A stretch of 64,000 nucleotides of DNA. Source: Blastocystis sp. Blastoise. Its lineage: Eukaryota; Sar; Bigyra; Opalinata; Blastocystidae. Under the pieces are notes generated by a model. That model was not told where the DNA came from. It searched no databases and worked only from the letters and a program-made list of their open reading frames with translations. Below, in pieces: positions 1 through 13,168 of this stretch; position 1 is the first letter of the stretch, and each line of letters begins with the position of its first letter. Position numbers and translations under genes: made by a program. The stretch spans positions 1,182,501-1,246,500 of the forward strand of contig JBBPEB010000002.1 in the NCBI GenBank assembly GCA_039096225.1, in the 5' to 3' direction.

Positions 1-325
1 TTAGCTACACCTTCATAATCATTTCGATTTATACCAATACCTAATATTTATATTTATTATATTTATATTTATATTTATATACCATTATCACTCACTTCTA
101 TCATCTTTAAACCATTATCTATCAAACGTATCTCTATATTACTTGCACAAGCATCCTTTAAAAAAATATTCATTTATTATAATATTTATTTATATATATA
201 TATACTAAACTATTCTCTACTAATTCTTTTATTACACTCTTTAAATCACTAACCACTTGACCACTTGCAATCTTAGAAATGTCTTTCGAATCTAACTTAC
301 GAATATCACTTTTTCTTTTATCCAT
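1..325 (-). CDS. PMS1/PMS2-type DNA mismatch repair protein, N-terminal fragment
   Basis: MutL-family ATPase subunit of post-replicative mismatch repair, nuclear. The gene begins at the ATG at 325 and runs off the left edge of the window. Exons read 206-325, 83-155 and 1-50, joined by GT-AG introns of 50 and 32 bases (156-205, 51-82). The protein opens MDKRKSDIRKLDSKD and then has ISKIASGQVVSDLKSVIKEL followed by VENSLDAC, which is the MutL GHKL ATPase motif I region (E in KELVENS is the catalytic base, N binds Mg-ATP). Further on, MIEVSDNGIGIN is the DxGxG nucleotide-binding motif. SGQVV rather than AAGEV, and the short leader, match the PMS2/PMS1 branch better than MLH1. About 80 residues are visible. 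Confidence is high for the MutL family and moderate for the PMS2 branch. Confidence 0.85.
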
Positions 326-509
326 TATTCTTTAATATATATTTAATAATATATAAAATAAATATTAACTAATTATAAATTAATTTATAAATTATTTTAA
401 GAAAAAAAAAGAAAAATTATTATATAATATTCTTTTTCTAATTATTTATTTTCTATAAAAAAAAAAAACATTTTTATAACAAAAAATTCATTTTTATTTA
501 TAATTTATT

Positions 510-690
510 CAGTGTCTTCCCTGTCACTGGACAAAATTGCCACGTGGCAATTGTCACAAAATTTTCTGACAAAATATTTATTTTTGACAGTGTAATTTTA
601 TATTTTTATGACTAAGTCAATTTAAGTCTGGCTGAAAGTGACAGTCAGCTATTGTCATGGCAATTGTCACAAAAGTCAGGGAAGACATTG
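510..690. mobile_element. hAT-like MITE, 181 bp, with 8-bp target duplication
   Basis: The element is bounded by imperfect terminal inverted repeats: CAGTGTCTTCCCTG at 510 and its complement ending CAGGGAAGACATTG at 690, with similarity continuing into the subterminal TTGCCA stretch. It is flanked on both sides by the identical octamer AATTTATT (502-509 and 691-698). An 8-bp duplication and CA(G/A)TG termini are hallmarks of hAT transposons. There is no coding capacity, so it is a non-autonomous miniature element. It lies between the PMS2-like and uL13 genes. Confidence 0.85.
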
Positions 691-855
691 AATTTATTAT
701 TATATTCTTTAAATTAAAAAAAAAATCTATTATTAATTATTTCAATTCTATTTTTTTATATATTATAAAATTTAATAAACAAAACAATATTATTTTTTTT
801 ATCGTTTGTATGACCAACAAAGAAATTCATAAAATCTTTCTCGTTAATATATTAT

Positions 856-1532
856 TTAGTTCTTGGCAGCAGCAGCTTTCTTGGATTTGTAATATTCAAG
901 AGCTCTAGTCTTTCTCTTATCTTCAAGCTTCTTGATGACAGCATCATACTTCCAACCGAATTGAGAAGAAAGATCTCCTAAACGGATAAACTTTCTATCG
1001 GGACGAAGACGAAGGTTAGTAAGAGCTTGAGGAACAACCATACGCTTTACTTTATCAAAAGGAGCAGGAATACCTTCAAAAACTCTCAGACGAGCAAGAG
1101 CCATACCACCACGAGGAGTCTTATGGGGAACCATTCCACGGACAGCACGGTAGAAAATCTTAGAAGGAGCACGGAAGTGATAGAAATATTTAGAAGGGTT
1201 AGTATTCATGTGTTTTCTCATGAAAGCAGCAAAACGAACCTTATTTCTCATCACTATATTTTATTATTATTATTATTTAATTATTTTATTTATATTTATA
1301 TAATAATTAATTACTATTAATTAAAAAACAATATATATATATTATTATTATTATTTTAATTATATTTTTTATATATCATCTATTCTATATACATACTAGA
1401 ACCACAAATGTTAAGTTCTTCACATCTTACACAAACAACTCTTTGACCAGAAAGAATTTCCTTGGCAACAATAGAGGCAAGACGACCGACAAGGTGTCCA
1501 CGACAATCAATTACGACTTCCTTTTGGAACAT
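856..1532 (-). CDS. RPL13A: Ribosomal protein uL13 (RPL13A/RPL16)
   Basis: Large-subunit cytosolic ribosomal protein. Two exons, 1397-1532 and 856-1253, are separated by a GTATGT...ATAG intron of 143 bases; the joined reading frame gives 177 residues ending AAAAKN and a TAA stop. The N-terminal exon carries [19 protein letters not shown], the conserved uL13 start. The second exon carries [40 protein letters not shown] and PDRKF, all typical of the eukaryotic/archaeal branch. It is about 20-25 residues shorter at the C-terminus than animal and yeast proteins. The start at 1532 is the first ATG directly before the conserved first strand. Codon use is GC-richer than its surroundings, as expected for a highly expressed gene. 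Confidence 0.97.
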
Positions 1533-2747
1533 TATGATTTTTATTTATTTATTAATTAACAATTAAACTCTATAAAATCAACAATATTTATTATTATATA
1601 TTCTATTCTTTATCTATTCTCATCATATATCTATTTATATATTCATATTTATATACTGATTTAATGTATTAGGTCACACAATAAAAAATAGTGAATTTAT
1701 TCTTATTTTCATTTAAAGGAAAAACAACCTTTTTTTATTACATGTTCAATCATAATTTTTACTCTCACTTTCATATTCTCTATCATATCTCTCTCAATCA
1801 CTATACATATTCTCTATATTCTTCCTGCCCTTTTCTTTTTATAACCATTCTCATTGGATATTCAATGAATTTTTTTATTATTTTTATGGTCTTTATTTTA
1901 TTTTATATTTGTATTATTTATATTTAGTTATTTATTGTATCATTATTCATGTGAGTATAATAAACGATGGAAACGTAAGTATCATGATAAAAATAACAAT
2001 TTCATTTTGAAATACATTTTAAATGCTGCTTTCTTATTATGAAAATATGTGATAATATCGTCGGGCATTTTATTTGGAATGCCTAAAAATGCTTAGTTTG
2101 ATAATAATAATTTTTTTACTTTTTGTAATGTTTAAATTCAAACAAATTAATTACTCACTAAATTTTGATATAATATGTAATTCGTAAAAAGCTATTTCAA
2201 TCTTATATTACCATTTGAAATTCAAAATTATTCTAAAATATCTGTTCTCTTTAAATTTACTATAATAAAATTGAATATAAAAAATAAAGACCATTTCAAA
2301 TTACTATATTTCACAATAAAATAAGCCATTCATTTCAAATTGTTTAATAATTAGAATCTATTTCTTATTTAGTTTGCTCCTCTTTTATTGTGAGTAATAT
2401 AGATACTTTATTTACAATAGAAATATATTTAAATCTATTACATAAACCTTGTATGACATTTGAGAGAACATCAGTTATTTATTCATTTGAATTATTCATT
2501 ATATACTAATTAGCCTTTGCTATATATAAATAATGAATCACAAAAGTCTGCAGTATAATTACATATTTGAAATATCTTCTATTAACAAGTATCTTCTATT
2601 AAAAAACCTGCCTATTTTTGAGTTTTCCCGAGAATATTTTTTTTTTCCTTTTCTAAAACTTAGTTCTTGTTGAAAGCTCCATCAATTGTATATGATAAGT
2701 TATGCTGTGAATCTATTATATTTAGACTGATAATAGAATAATTAAAT
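1533..2747. other. Intergenic region, divergent uL13/borealin promoters
   Basis: About 1.2 kb separating two divergently transcribed genes. The sequence is AT-rich with no convincing coding frame; the open stretch at 1691-1927 is low-complexity hydrophobic T-rich sequence. Promoters for both genes must lie here, but no specific element could be assigned. Confidence 0.5.
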
Positions 2748-3774
2748 ATGTCAAAGACACTAAGAAGTTCTTCTCGATCTAGAAAGCCTCTCGCTCCAAG
2801 AGAGTCTGATATTATTTCTGATCCAGTTTATAAAAGCAAAAGATCATTCTTCAATGAACTTCAAACTCAGCGTATGTTTATTTTATTGTCTGATTTGATC
2901 ATTTTTAAATTTGTTTTCTATAGTTGATGCAAATATACTTGAAATGGAGCAAAGAACTACGATTACTGCTAAGGATTTAAAAAGACTTATTACCGTTCAG
3001 ATTAGTCAATTGTCGTCTACCGTTCAAAATATGTCAATGGAAGACTTTTTGGTAACTTATGGCTTTGATTTAGATGGCATATCTTTAAAAAGGATTGCTT
3101 CAAATGGGAAGTATGTTATTACAATTTATGAGCATTGATTATAATTGATGTTATTCTATGATGTTTTATATAAATCAATATTTTTAGTGATAATCAGAAA
3201 ACCGTACGTATGAATCGTGTTCGATCCGTTGTCGCAAATCTTCCCCCGTGGGAAAGAAAGAATCTTGTATATCTACTATTTATTATATTGTATATATCGT
3301 TTTATTTCCTATATAGCAATATGATAATAAGCAACTAGCTATTTCGTATATTAATATATATATTATTATTATTTATTATTCTTCATTGTTGATCTTATTA
3401 GAATATATATACATATATAGTGTTAGTATGTATAAATCTGAAGATGGTCAATATATGCCTGAATTATACTTAAATGATAAAACAATACCTCTCACAGCAG
3501 AAGTTATTGTATATATTTATATTATTATGTTTATATATATATTATTATATTTATTATGTTTCTTATGATTATATATATGTCGTATTACATTTTATATTTA
3601 TTATTCTAATTATTATTATTAACATTATATTCTTTTATTCTTCTCTTCCCTCTCATTATTTATCCCCTACCTTTAAAGTCGGAGATGGATGCGCCTACAC
3701 TTTTTAATGTTCAAACACAAATCGATACATTACTGAAAACATTAGAAGATGCTAAACAAAAACTACATAAATAA
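2748..3774 (+). CDS. Borealin-like chromosomal passenger complex subunit
   Basis: Predicted 200-residue protein from six exons: 2748-2871, 2924-3110, 3188-3266, 3317-3345, 3421-3508 and 3679-3774, all with GT-AG introns and a continuous frame. It starts MSKTLRSSSRSRKPLAPRES, a basic Ser-rich tail. A helical segment follows, with coiled-coil character and the sequence VQNMSMEDFLVTYG. This resembles the borealin/Nbl1 N-terminal domain, where long helices bundle with INCENP and survivin and end in an N-x-(M/K)-x-D-F type motif. After a basic/proline linker (NRVRSVVANLPPWERKN) comes a small C-terminal module ending KTLEDAKQKLHK, in the place of the borealin dimerisation domain. In this family the protein targets Aurora B to centromeres. 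Recognition is by weak pattern only, so another helical chromatin protein is possible. Confidence 0.65.
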
Positions 3775-4481
3775 AATCTATTTATAATCTATTCTATTCT
3801 TATTATAGCCTTATATTTTTAAAATCGCTAATTTATGTTAATATTTTCTTTATTTGTATGGTTTTATCGTTATATATATATATTAAAAAGAATTGAATCT
3901 ATTCTATCCTTTCGATATAAGTGTGTATAAAATATATTTATATGTTTCAATTTTTTTAATTATATATCTTACTATTCATATTTTTATGGATTCAATTCTT
4001 TTCAGTATATATTTTTTAATTTATTTTACTGTGTTAATTGTTCTAACTGTCCTTATGGTTTTTAATATATTTATGTATTCACTCGAGTATATTGTTAACG
4101 AATGTCAGTTCCTGATATATATATTTATTTATGATTAATAAAGAGTGTTATCAGTTTTTTATTTATTAATTGAATATATATATATTGTGAGCTATAACAA
4201 TCATTGAATATAGCCATAACTATTTATTTAGTAATTCTTATACTCAAATATTTCAAATAAATGTAAAAGTTCATGCTTATAGTTGAAGTATGTATACTTA
4301 TAATTATATATAATGTTTTCATAGAGATATAAACAAAAACCAATTAAAAATAATAGATTATAATAAAACAATGTATAAATAATCATATACATATAAATAT
4401 TTGCTATACTTAATAATAGATATTGTTTATATATATATAGAATATTATATTTCTAAAAGTATTAAATATCAAGGATCTTCC
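3775..4481. other. Convergent intergenic region
   Basis: The 3' ends of the borealin-like gene and the PDHX-like gene face each other here. Only AT-rich sequence is seen; the hydrophobic open frame at 3893-4138 has no start context or family features. No gene or structured element is supported. Confidence 0.5.
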
Positions 4482-5484
4482 CTACAGAGAGAGTACAAGG
4501 TATGGATGTTCAATATAATGGGCAACTGCCGCGAGGAGGCGACTGGCGACAGGTTCAGGTACTTGACGACTAAAGAGAAGAGAGAGAATAAGTAGTAGAA
4601 AGAGATAAATAGAAGAGAGAATAAATAGAAGAGAAAATAAATAGAAAAGAGAGAAAAATAGAAGAAAGAGAATAAAAAAAACAAAAAGAACAAAAAAATG
4701 ATAATAACGATAATAATCAGAAAAAAAGAAAAACACGAATAATGTTATAAACAAATATAAAAGTATTAAAACATAGTTATACAAAGAGTGAATAATAAAA
4801 AAATATATATATACGCATTATAATTAAGAGCTATTGAAACAGTATTCTTTGTGCATGGAACATAATTCAGTTTCTCGGTTTCCTCTTCTAAATCACCTTC
4901 CATGTTAACAACTTTTTGAGTAGCAGAAATAACAGAATTATCGCGGGACTCCTCGGCTGCTTGTGGGTCCTTTATTTCAGGTTTATATCCAACTGTTTGC
5001 GTTATTCCACCTACAGTAAATAGACCTAATTGAGAAGGTTGTTCTACAATACCCGTAACATCGAGAATGGAATACTGTTCCAATGAGTACACTGCAAATA
5101 AACTATTGGGTGAACCAATTGATGCACCAGTCAATATATTGGAATGAATTTCCTTATATATATCTAATAATGTCTTCTTATTTGTATCTATATTGATAAA
5201 TAGAAAGAATATTAAATTTATAATTATATATAGTATATTATATAATTCTATATGAATATATAAAACATTTATATATAATATATATTTTTAATAGGAATAG
5301 TTTGAGTACCGTTTTGTGTATCTTGAATATAAGATATACAAAGAGGAGAAGATATCTATATATATAAAGAAATAGTTATAATAATCAAATAAAAAAATAA
5401 ATATATATATTTAAATTTTAAATATATATAATAATATATTTAATAAAAAGCTTATATAAATAATCATTATTCTAATAACATTAA

Positions 5485-5517
<33 letters not shown>

Positions 5518-6312
5518 AATGGTTCAAAATCATTATTTTGTTCTTTAATACATGTATCAATAACTTTTACTAAAAATGAACCTAAAGACAAATTAATCGA
5601 ATTTGATTGGTTCACTGATTTCTGGAATTCTAAAAAGGAATCAACCTAGATATATATAGCAATTAATAATAGTGTCATATATATGATTTGGATTAATAAT
5701 ATAAAAAACAAAAAAATGATTGTAAAAAAAAATATATATATATATATAAGATATAAGATAAAGTAGAATAAGTCATACGTTGCATTGCTTCTCAACTCGA
5801 AGATGTGGAACCAAATTCTTACTGTTCTCATATACAGAAGCTTGTTGGCGAATTACATCAGATAAAGAAACATCTTCATATTTCCCTTTCTATAAAAATC
5901 AATAAGGTATAGTACTTAGTATTTAATCATAATATTTTCAACTCTAAATACATACTTTACCTTGAGGAATCGGTTGTTGTGTTTTCTTTACAGGCTGTTT
6001 TGCCGGTTTGACAGTTTTTTGAGTGGTAGAATGCCCTCCATTTGCCAAGAAATTGATAACATCGTATTTCATGATTCTTCCTCCCTTTCCAGTTCCTTCA
6101 ATTGAAGATACATCGAGATTTTGAGGTACTACAAGATGCCAAGCAGCAGGGGAGAGAAGACCTAATACATATTTATTAATTATATGATGTAAATAAACCT
6201 TTTGTATTATATGCGAATGCCCTCTGAAACCTAGATTATGTATAATTCTCTACTAGTATCACTCAATATACAGAGAAATCACTCTTCTTGAAGATGATAT
6301 TGTTGAAAACAT
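4482..6312 (-). CDS. Mitochondrial E3-binding protein / inactive E2 acyltransferase (PDHX-like), no lipoyl domain
   Basis: Eight exons (6272-6312, 6199-6230, 5956-6161, 5779-5889, 5517-5645, 5310-5355, 4815-5187, 4482-4569) join in frame through GT-AG introns to 341 residues. The leader MFSTISSSRRVISLFQRAFA is Arg/Ser-rich without acids, like a mitochondrial presequence. It is followed at once by a peripheral subunit-binding domain (about residues 26-60; LSPAAWHL...SSIEGTGKGGRIMKYDV), then a basic Pro/Lys linker. An E2 catalytic-type domain follows (KYEDVSLSDVIRQQ, VPHLRVEKQCNVDSFLEF). No N-terminal lipoyl domain is present. The family active-site motif DHRxxDG near the C-terminus is replaced by NARQVPE, so the catalytic His is Ala. 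Loss of acyltransferase chemistry with retention of the E3-binding domain is what PDHX/Pdx1 proteins show; they hold dihydrolipoamide dehydrogenase in the complex. It could instead serve another 2-oxoacid dehydrogenase. Confidence 0.85.
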
Positions 6313-7129
6313 AGTATGAACGGAAATAATTGAAGAAAAAACAAATAGAGAACCTGGAAAAAACTTCTGTAAACAAATGAAGAAAATCTTCCTGTTGCGA
6401 ACAAAGTTCAAAGAAGTTGTTTTATTTAAAGTATTTGGTTATATCTGTTTAGATTCATCATATGAGAATTTATTTTAATTGATAAACATGTGTGGTGAAA
6501 GATAGTCTTTTGTCTTTATTTTTTATAAATCTTCCAATCGACTTTTAAAATGCTTTATCAAAATGATTACTTTCTCTAAATGGAATTAATTGTTTGTTTT
6601 GACATTTATTATTCTGTTTCTATGCAAAAAGAATAATTTTTGTTTTCGATAACGTACAATATTTGATTTTTCTATATAGACTGACTTCGTTAATTTTTTT
6701 TAAACGCTTTTAATTATATCATGGATGATTCAGAAAAAAAAAATGATTTTCGCAAAACATTTTGAACTAAATCATTCTAAATAAAGTCATTATTGATATC
6801 ACAAAGATTGCAATATATATCAAATATGTTCGTGACACACAAATGAAAATATATAAAAAAAAAATGATAAAAAAAGTAGTCTATCCGTTCAGTTCGTGAT
6901 CATCAGCAATCTCCATCTTCACATATTTCGTTTAATAATATAAATAATACAAAATACTAGATAATCAAAATAGTTATATCCTATAGTAAAAAAAAAAATT
7001 CAAAAGAAAAGAGAATCTCCCAGTAATAAATGATTAATAATCGTAATAATATGAAAGAAAGAATTTCTCCATTTATGAATAGATTTTTTTAAATAAATAG
7101 CTACTTTTATTCGTTTAAATTGAAAATAA
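6313..7129. other. Divergent promoter region, PDHX-like / EDC4
   Basis: About 820 bases of AT-rich sequence between divergently transcribed genes. Short A and T runs are common. No TATA-like element could be distinguished from background and no coding frame is supported. Confidence 0.5.
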
Positions 7130-8953
7130 ATGCGTGGCGTTAAAAAAGCTCTTGATATAGGTAAGATGATTCCAAAAATCAAACAAGCAAACAACACAAT
7201 TGCAAAGCCTCAAGCATTCACAACTTCAGCAGAAGCTGAAGCAAGTGCAATTCCAGAAAGTGTATCACAACTTATGGCTGAAGAAGGAGATGCCTTTGAA
7301 TCTGGTCTTCATAAACTCCATAAATTTCATAATAATACACTTCAGCCTTCATTACCTTCTCAGAACTCGAACTCGTTTCTTTCTAGAGTGTCTAGTCTTA
7401 ATCTGAAGAATCAAGGAGATAAAATTCAATCGATGGCTGAGTCAATTATGAGTAATTTAGATTCAGACAGTGATGATGATGATGTCAAGTAAGCTTTTCA
7501 TTATTCTTTTTTTATTGCATATGGTTTTTTATATATATTATCATTTATTATCTTATTTTTATAGCAAAACTTTAGAATATTATATGGAGAACATTCCTGA
7601 AGGTTCAACAAGTTATGATATTAATGAAAAGCCTGCAAATAAGTTAGTCACGTCTCCTATGACGTCTATGTCTTCTAACGAAGATGCTTTTATAAGAATG
7701 AATGATGAATTAGTTCTCTACTCCATTCCAAATTATGGCTTAAAAGTCATTGCAAAGAATGGAAACACTATAACATCTTTAAAAGACCTTGAAAGTGATA
7801 TACATTCTGTCGATATTAGTTCTACTGGCTATATTTCTTGTACTACTATTCAAGGACATTTATATATATGGAAATATGATAATGATAAGAATGGATCTTA
7901 TACTGTATTTATTTATTTTTTTTTATATATTAATTTTTTAAATATTTATTGTTTTTTTTTTTTTTTTTTACTTTATTATAAGCTAATTTTTCTCTAACAA
8001 TTCTTTCTTTACTTTATACATCTTATTGTGTATATATAGTTTGAAAAGTTGTTACATTTAGAGCCTCAAATATCCAATGATACTCCTTCTAAGAAATACT
8101 ATTACGATTGTGTTTCCTTCTTTGTAGATTCGAAGGCTAGTACAACTAAATTAGCTGTATTATTAGGTAATTCAATATATATATTTGCAATGGAAGAATT
8201 AATAGCATATAAGCAATCATTAAATAATGATAAAAATAGTTTTATATCTATTGATTGTGAAGATTGTTGTTTATATAGAATTGATTTGAATATACCTACA
8301 TCAACTTCTATTATAATGTTATGTTGGTCAAAAGACGGATATTTATATTCTCTCACAACTAATGGTGTAGTATATATTATATTTATTATTATATTTATTA
8401 TTATATTTATTATATTCATTATATTATTATATATATTATTATATTTATATTAAATGTATTATAATTCCTTATCTCTAGGTATCTATGTATTACAATTCTC
8501 TCTGTTGTTATACCTTCTGTACTACTTTATCTTCTCCTCCTGATACTATTATTCCTCTCTCTTCTTCTCTATTTATTATCTTCTCTAAATACTCTAATCA
8601 TCTTCAACTCTGGTCTATTACTTATAATAAAGAATATAATACGACGTGTACTGCTCTTCTCTCTATTAACATACCCTCTACAGTCGCCATTACCACGGGA
8701 AAACAACAAAATTCAAGATCTTTAGAAATCCCTTCTCTCTCTCCTAATCATACCGTATTTGCTACATTAATAGGTAAATATGTATTCTTTGGCATTCGAG
8801 ACAGTCGCCTCTTATTTGTCGTTGAAATTGAAAATAAAAAAATGATCAAAATGACGAAATTTGATATTCAGGGAGAAATGAGAGATTTTAAGGCTTATTT
8901 AGAAAACCTTTGTATGTTTTTATTAATATAAATATCATTCTTTGTTATCTTTG

Positions 8954-8991
<38 letters not shown>

Positions 8992-10238
8992 AATATTTTT
9001 TTCTTCTTCTTTACATATAGTTTTCATATTATTCATATTTTTTCTATTGTATAGGTATAACTTTCTTTATATTAACAAAGAACCAATTATCTAAAGCAGT
9101 TATTAACGTTAAGAGTAACAGTCCCTTACGAGATGTTGATGCTCTAAATCCCTCTGTATTCAAAACGAATCTTACTCGTTCACAACGTATACAAAGTGTA
9201 ACAAATATTGATACACTTAATGATATCGAAGAACACTATAACTCTATTCTCCAATCAGATAGCGATGATATGCATGAAGAAGATGAACCTCACGTGACTC
9301 AAATCACTTTTATGGCTTCTTCTGAGAATACTATTCCCGAAACATCTTCTCCAGTTTCTCCTGTTGTTACCTGTGTTCCTGACAATAATAATAGTGTTAT
9401 TAATAATAATACTGATATTAATAATAATAATAATAATAATACTGATAATACTACTAATAATAATAATACTACTACTATACCTCGTACCCCTATGAATACA
9501 CCAAATCTTACACCTGAAGGTACTCCTAAAGATACTCCTGTAGGTACACCAAATGACACACCCTCCGTCACTCCCACACGTACTCCTATGAATACTCCTG
9601 TACATACTCCCGGGCAAAGTCCTACTCCTCTTCCCGCCACTACAAATATGTCAAGTTTTACTACTGTCAACAATGATAAGAGTATCAATATGAATAGTAT
9701 TACAAATGGTAATACTAATAATAATAAAGAGAAGATATCTGCACCCAGTAAAGTTATTGAAACTGAAGAGGATTTATTACGTACATTATTACAAGCCTGT
9801 ATATATATATAATTATATATAATTATCTTTCTTTTATTTATTCTCTATCTATTTATATACATATATTTATTATTCATTCTTTGTCTCTAGCTCCTGATCC
9901 CTCTTCAGAATCCCCCCTTCCAAACGAACCTGTCATTATTCAAACCCCCAAATCCCCCAATCTCTATTATACAAATCCCTTAGACTCTCTATTTCATACA
10001 AAGTTTACTCCTACTCCTCCTCTTGCTCCTATAGAAGCTGGTATATCTATACCTACACTTCTCTCTACTGCTAGTAATAAGAATACTAATAATAATAGTA
10101 ATAATAGTAGTAATAATATTACTGCTAATAATAATAAGTCTTTATTAACATCATCATATAGTAATTTATTATCAAAGGATATCAATAATGGCGCATCGGC
10201 TGTCGTTCCTAACGCTGCTAATAATAACAGTACAACTA

Positions 10239-10273
<35 letters not shown>

Positions 10274-10362
10274 AAAAAGAATACTAATAATACTAATAAT
10301 ACTATTACACATCAAGAACAAATGATGAAATCACTTATTGGCATTCCTAGTTCAACTCAATC

Positions 10363-10444
<82 letters not shown>

Positions 10445-10969
10445 AATAAAACTATAAAAGCTATTCCTCATGAGGATAATAAGATGAAAAAGAAGCCAGT
10501 TCGCGGTATGAAGGGTTTCGGCGGTTCTGCGCCTCAACCGGGTGTACAGATGGTAGATGTCGAAGAACTTAAAGCCCTATTAGTTAGTAATAACGAAGAA
10601 GAAGAACAACATGAACAACGTATATATATTATTATTATTATATTTATATAAGTTTTGTTTATATATTATTTATTTTTCTTATATTTACATAATTTTTATA
10701 TCTATATATATATATATATATATTATTATTATTATACTTATTATTATCTATACATTAGAATGTCCTGTATCTTTTGAAGTGGATCCAAAAATCCAAGAAG
10801 CAGTTCAGTCCACTATTCAAGTCTTTAGTACTTCTCCTCTTCCTTCTACTCCTATTCATATAGAGAGTAATACTAATGGATATACTAGTATCAATAAGAA
10901 TAATTATAAAAAGAATAATAATGTGAATAAGAATATAAATAATGTTCAGTCTATTCCAATTAATTATTC

Positions 10970-11029
<60 letters not shown>

Positions 11030-11392
11030 TAATAGTAATAATAATAATGTTAGTACTACTACTACTCCTGCTACTACTCCTGCTAGTACTCCTGCTGCTA
11101 CTACTACTACTACTCCTGCTAGTACTCCTATAAAGCCTGTGAATTCTTCTCTAAGATTTACTCCTCTCTCTACGCTTGTCAAGAAACCCTCGTCGTTTAC
11201 CGCGCCTCCCCCTCCTGTTGCCGCCAATACTATCATTAAAGTAAATAGTAATATACCTAGAAATGAAAATAGTAGTACTATTTCTAATAAACAAATTATT
11301 GATGTTTCTAAGAGTAATAATAATATATCTACTATTGAAAAGAATGCTAAGACTATGATTTCTAAAGGAACAACAATAAATACTATCCCTGC

Positions 11393-11459
<67 letters not shown>

Positions 11460-11834
11460 TCTGATGTTCTTCGTCCTGTGTATGTAGGAATGGATAAGAA
11501 TAGCGAAATATTTATACAATTATATAACGAAATGAAACAAGAAATAGCTACACTCAGAGAAGAAATTGAAAATAAGGTATATATCATATTATACATTTAA
11601 ACAACCATTATTATTTTACTATTAGTTTATTATTATTTTATTATACCATTATATTATTCATATATTATTTTCATATTCCCGCGATTATCTATCTATTCTC
11701 CCTATAGAATCAGTCATCTATTTCAACTGATGATTTAGAAGCCTTCTTCCGTGATGAATGTATTCCTTCTATTTCAAAGAGTATGGATAATAAACTTCAA
11801 GTATATATATATATATTAGACATACTCTTATAAC

Positions 11835-11889
<55 letters not shown>

Positions 11890-12760
11890 TTCAGACAACT
11901 TTCAGCCGCTTTCAGAAGATCCTTCAAAATCAAATTAAGATTGAATTATCTGAAATGAAATCTTCTTCCGTTATTCCTTCTAATTCTCCTTTTTTCCCTC
12001 CTTCTTCAGCTATATCATTCACATCTGTTCACTCTCCAAGTAGTCAGTGTGACGCTTTAAATGCCATAGAAATACAAAAAGGAATGGAAAATATTACAAA
12101 TCAAGTCTCTTCTTATATTAATAATTGTACTACTATTATTAAAGATCAAGTTATGTCTTATTTTAATACTTTGAATAATACACAAAGCTATGTATATATA
12201 TTTGTTATATTTATAATTATATTGTCTATTCTATATTATTTGGTTATCTTTATTTTTTTTTTGTTTTCATTATTGTATATTTATTCTTTATATGAACTGT
12301 TTATACTATTATTATTTACACTATTATTATTTACACTATTATTATTTACACTATTATTATTTACACTATTATTATTTACACTATTATTATTTATACTATT
12401 ATTATATATACTATTATTATATATACTATTATTATTTATATAGAATCAATTAGTTCAAGAAATACATTTGTTAAATGAGAATGTCAGTCAGATTCAGTCC
12501 ACTCTGAATGCGCTTTCCAGCCATGTTCAGTCGGGTTTAGTCATCCAGGAAGATAGTGAAATTGAAAAACAAGAATTAGAAAACAAAATTCTTGATTATT
12601 TGAAGAAAGAACAATTTAATGATGCTTTCGACTATGCTTGTTCGTCGAAAGATACGAATATGGTTTTATTCGCTTATAATCACGTGGATAAAGATAAGTG
12701 TTTTAACGGTAGTAACGAATTCTCAGAAGCCGTAAAATTGGTTTGTATTCAACAAGTATA

Positions 12761-12838
<78 letters not shown>

Positions 12839-13168
12839 TCTATAAACCCTCTTTAGGCATGTGCTGATCTTATGAATGATCCAATCAATCGTTGTTTTGC
12901 TATTCAAGATTTCTTATCATTATTAGATTATACAGATACCGTTATACAGACAACTATGGTTGATACTGTTATTACTACTATCTGTGATAGTTTAGAATCT
13001 TATATACATACATTTACATCTCTTCCTACTCCTATGACACCCACTACACCCACTAGTATAAGTACATCCGAAAGCAACTATTTGCAGATTAAAGATACGT
13101 TACAACGCGTCATCAGACAGTTACATACATATGCCAATCGTGTGAAGAATTATAGAAAGGGTAACTAA
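7130..13168 (+). CDS. EDC4: Enhancer of mRNA-decapping protein 4 (EDC4/Ge-1) homologue
   Basis: Scaffold of the cytoplasmic mRNA-decapping complex (P-bodies). Eleven exons: 7130-7488, 7565-7904, 8040-8369, 8479-8911, 9055-9798, 9891-10619, 10759-11576, 11708-11800, 11895-12191, 12444-12755 and 12857-13168. They join in one frame of about 1,588 residues, with every intron GT-AG. After an acidic N-terminal stretch comes a WD40-type propeller region (about residues 150-450; HLYIWKYDND, NHLQLWSITYNKEY, then the strand TFFILTKNQLSKAVINV). The centre is disordered: a TP-rich run (TPRTPMNTPNLTPEG...), poly-Asn and Pro/Ser stretches. The end is a coiled-coil helix (KNSEIFIQLYNEMKQEIATL) followed by a helical repeat domain (FNDAFDYACSSKDTNMVLFA, CADLMNDPINRCFAIQDFLS), which matches the Ge-1 C-terminal domain that localises to P-bodies. 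The 8369/8479 junction could also use a donor three bases earlier. Confidence 0.85.
9481..9640 (+). repeat. Thr-Pro dipeptide repeat within EDC4
   Basis: Inside exon 5 of the EDC4 gene, ACx-CCx codons recur every four residues or so, giving about a dozen TP pairs. These are potential proline-directed phosphorylation sites. Flanking AAT repeats encode poly-Asn. Confidence 0.8.
10364..10448 (+). repeat. Poly-asparagine (AAT)n tract in EDC4
   Basis: A nearly pure AAT microsatellite in coding phase, encoding roughly 28 Asn with one Thr. Similar tracts lie at 10971-11044 and 11394-11459. On the antisense strand they open spurious poly-Leu/poly-Ile frames. Confidence 0.9.
12295..12440 (+). repeat. 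15-bp minisatellite in EDC4 intron 9
   Basis: A unit close to ACTATTATTATTTAC is repeated about nine times with drift toward ACTATTATTATATAT at the end. It occupies most of the intron between 12191 and 12444. Confidence 0.85.

Noticed and set aside
3893-4138. Hydrophobic 81-codon open frame
   Set aside because: AT-rich drift between convergent genes; no family pattern, no splice partner.
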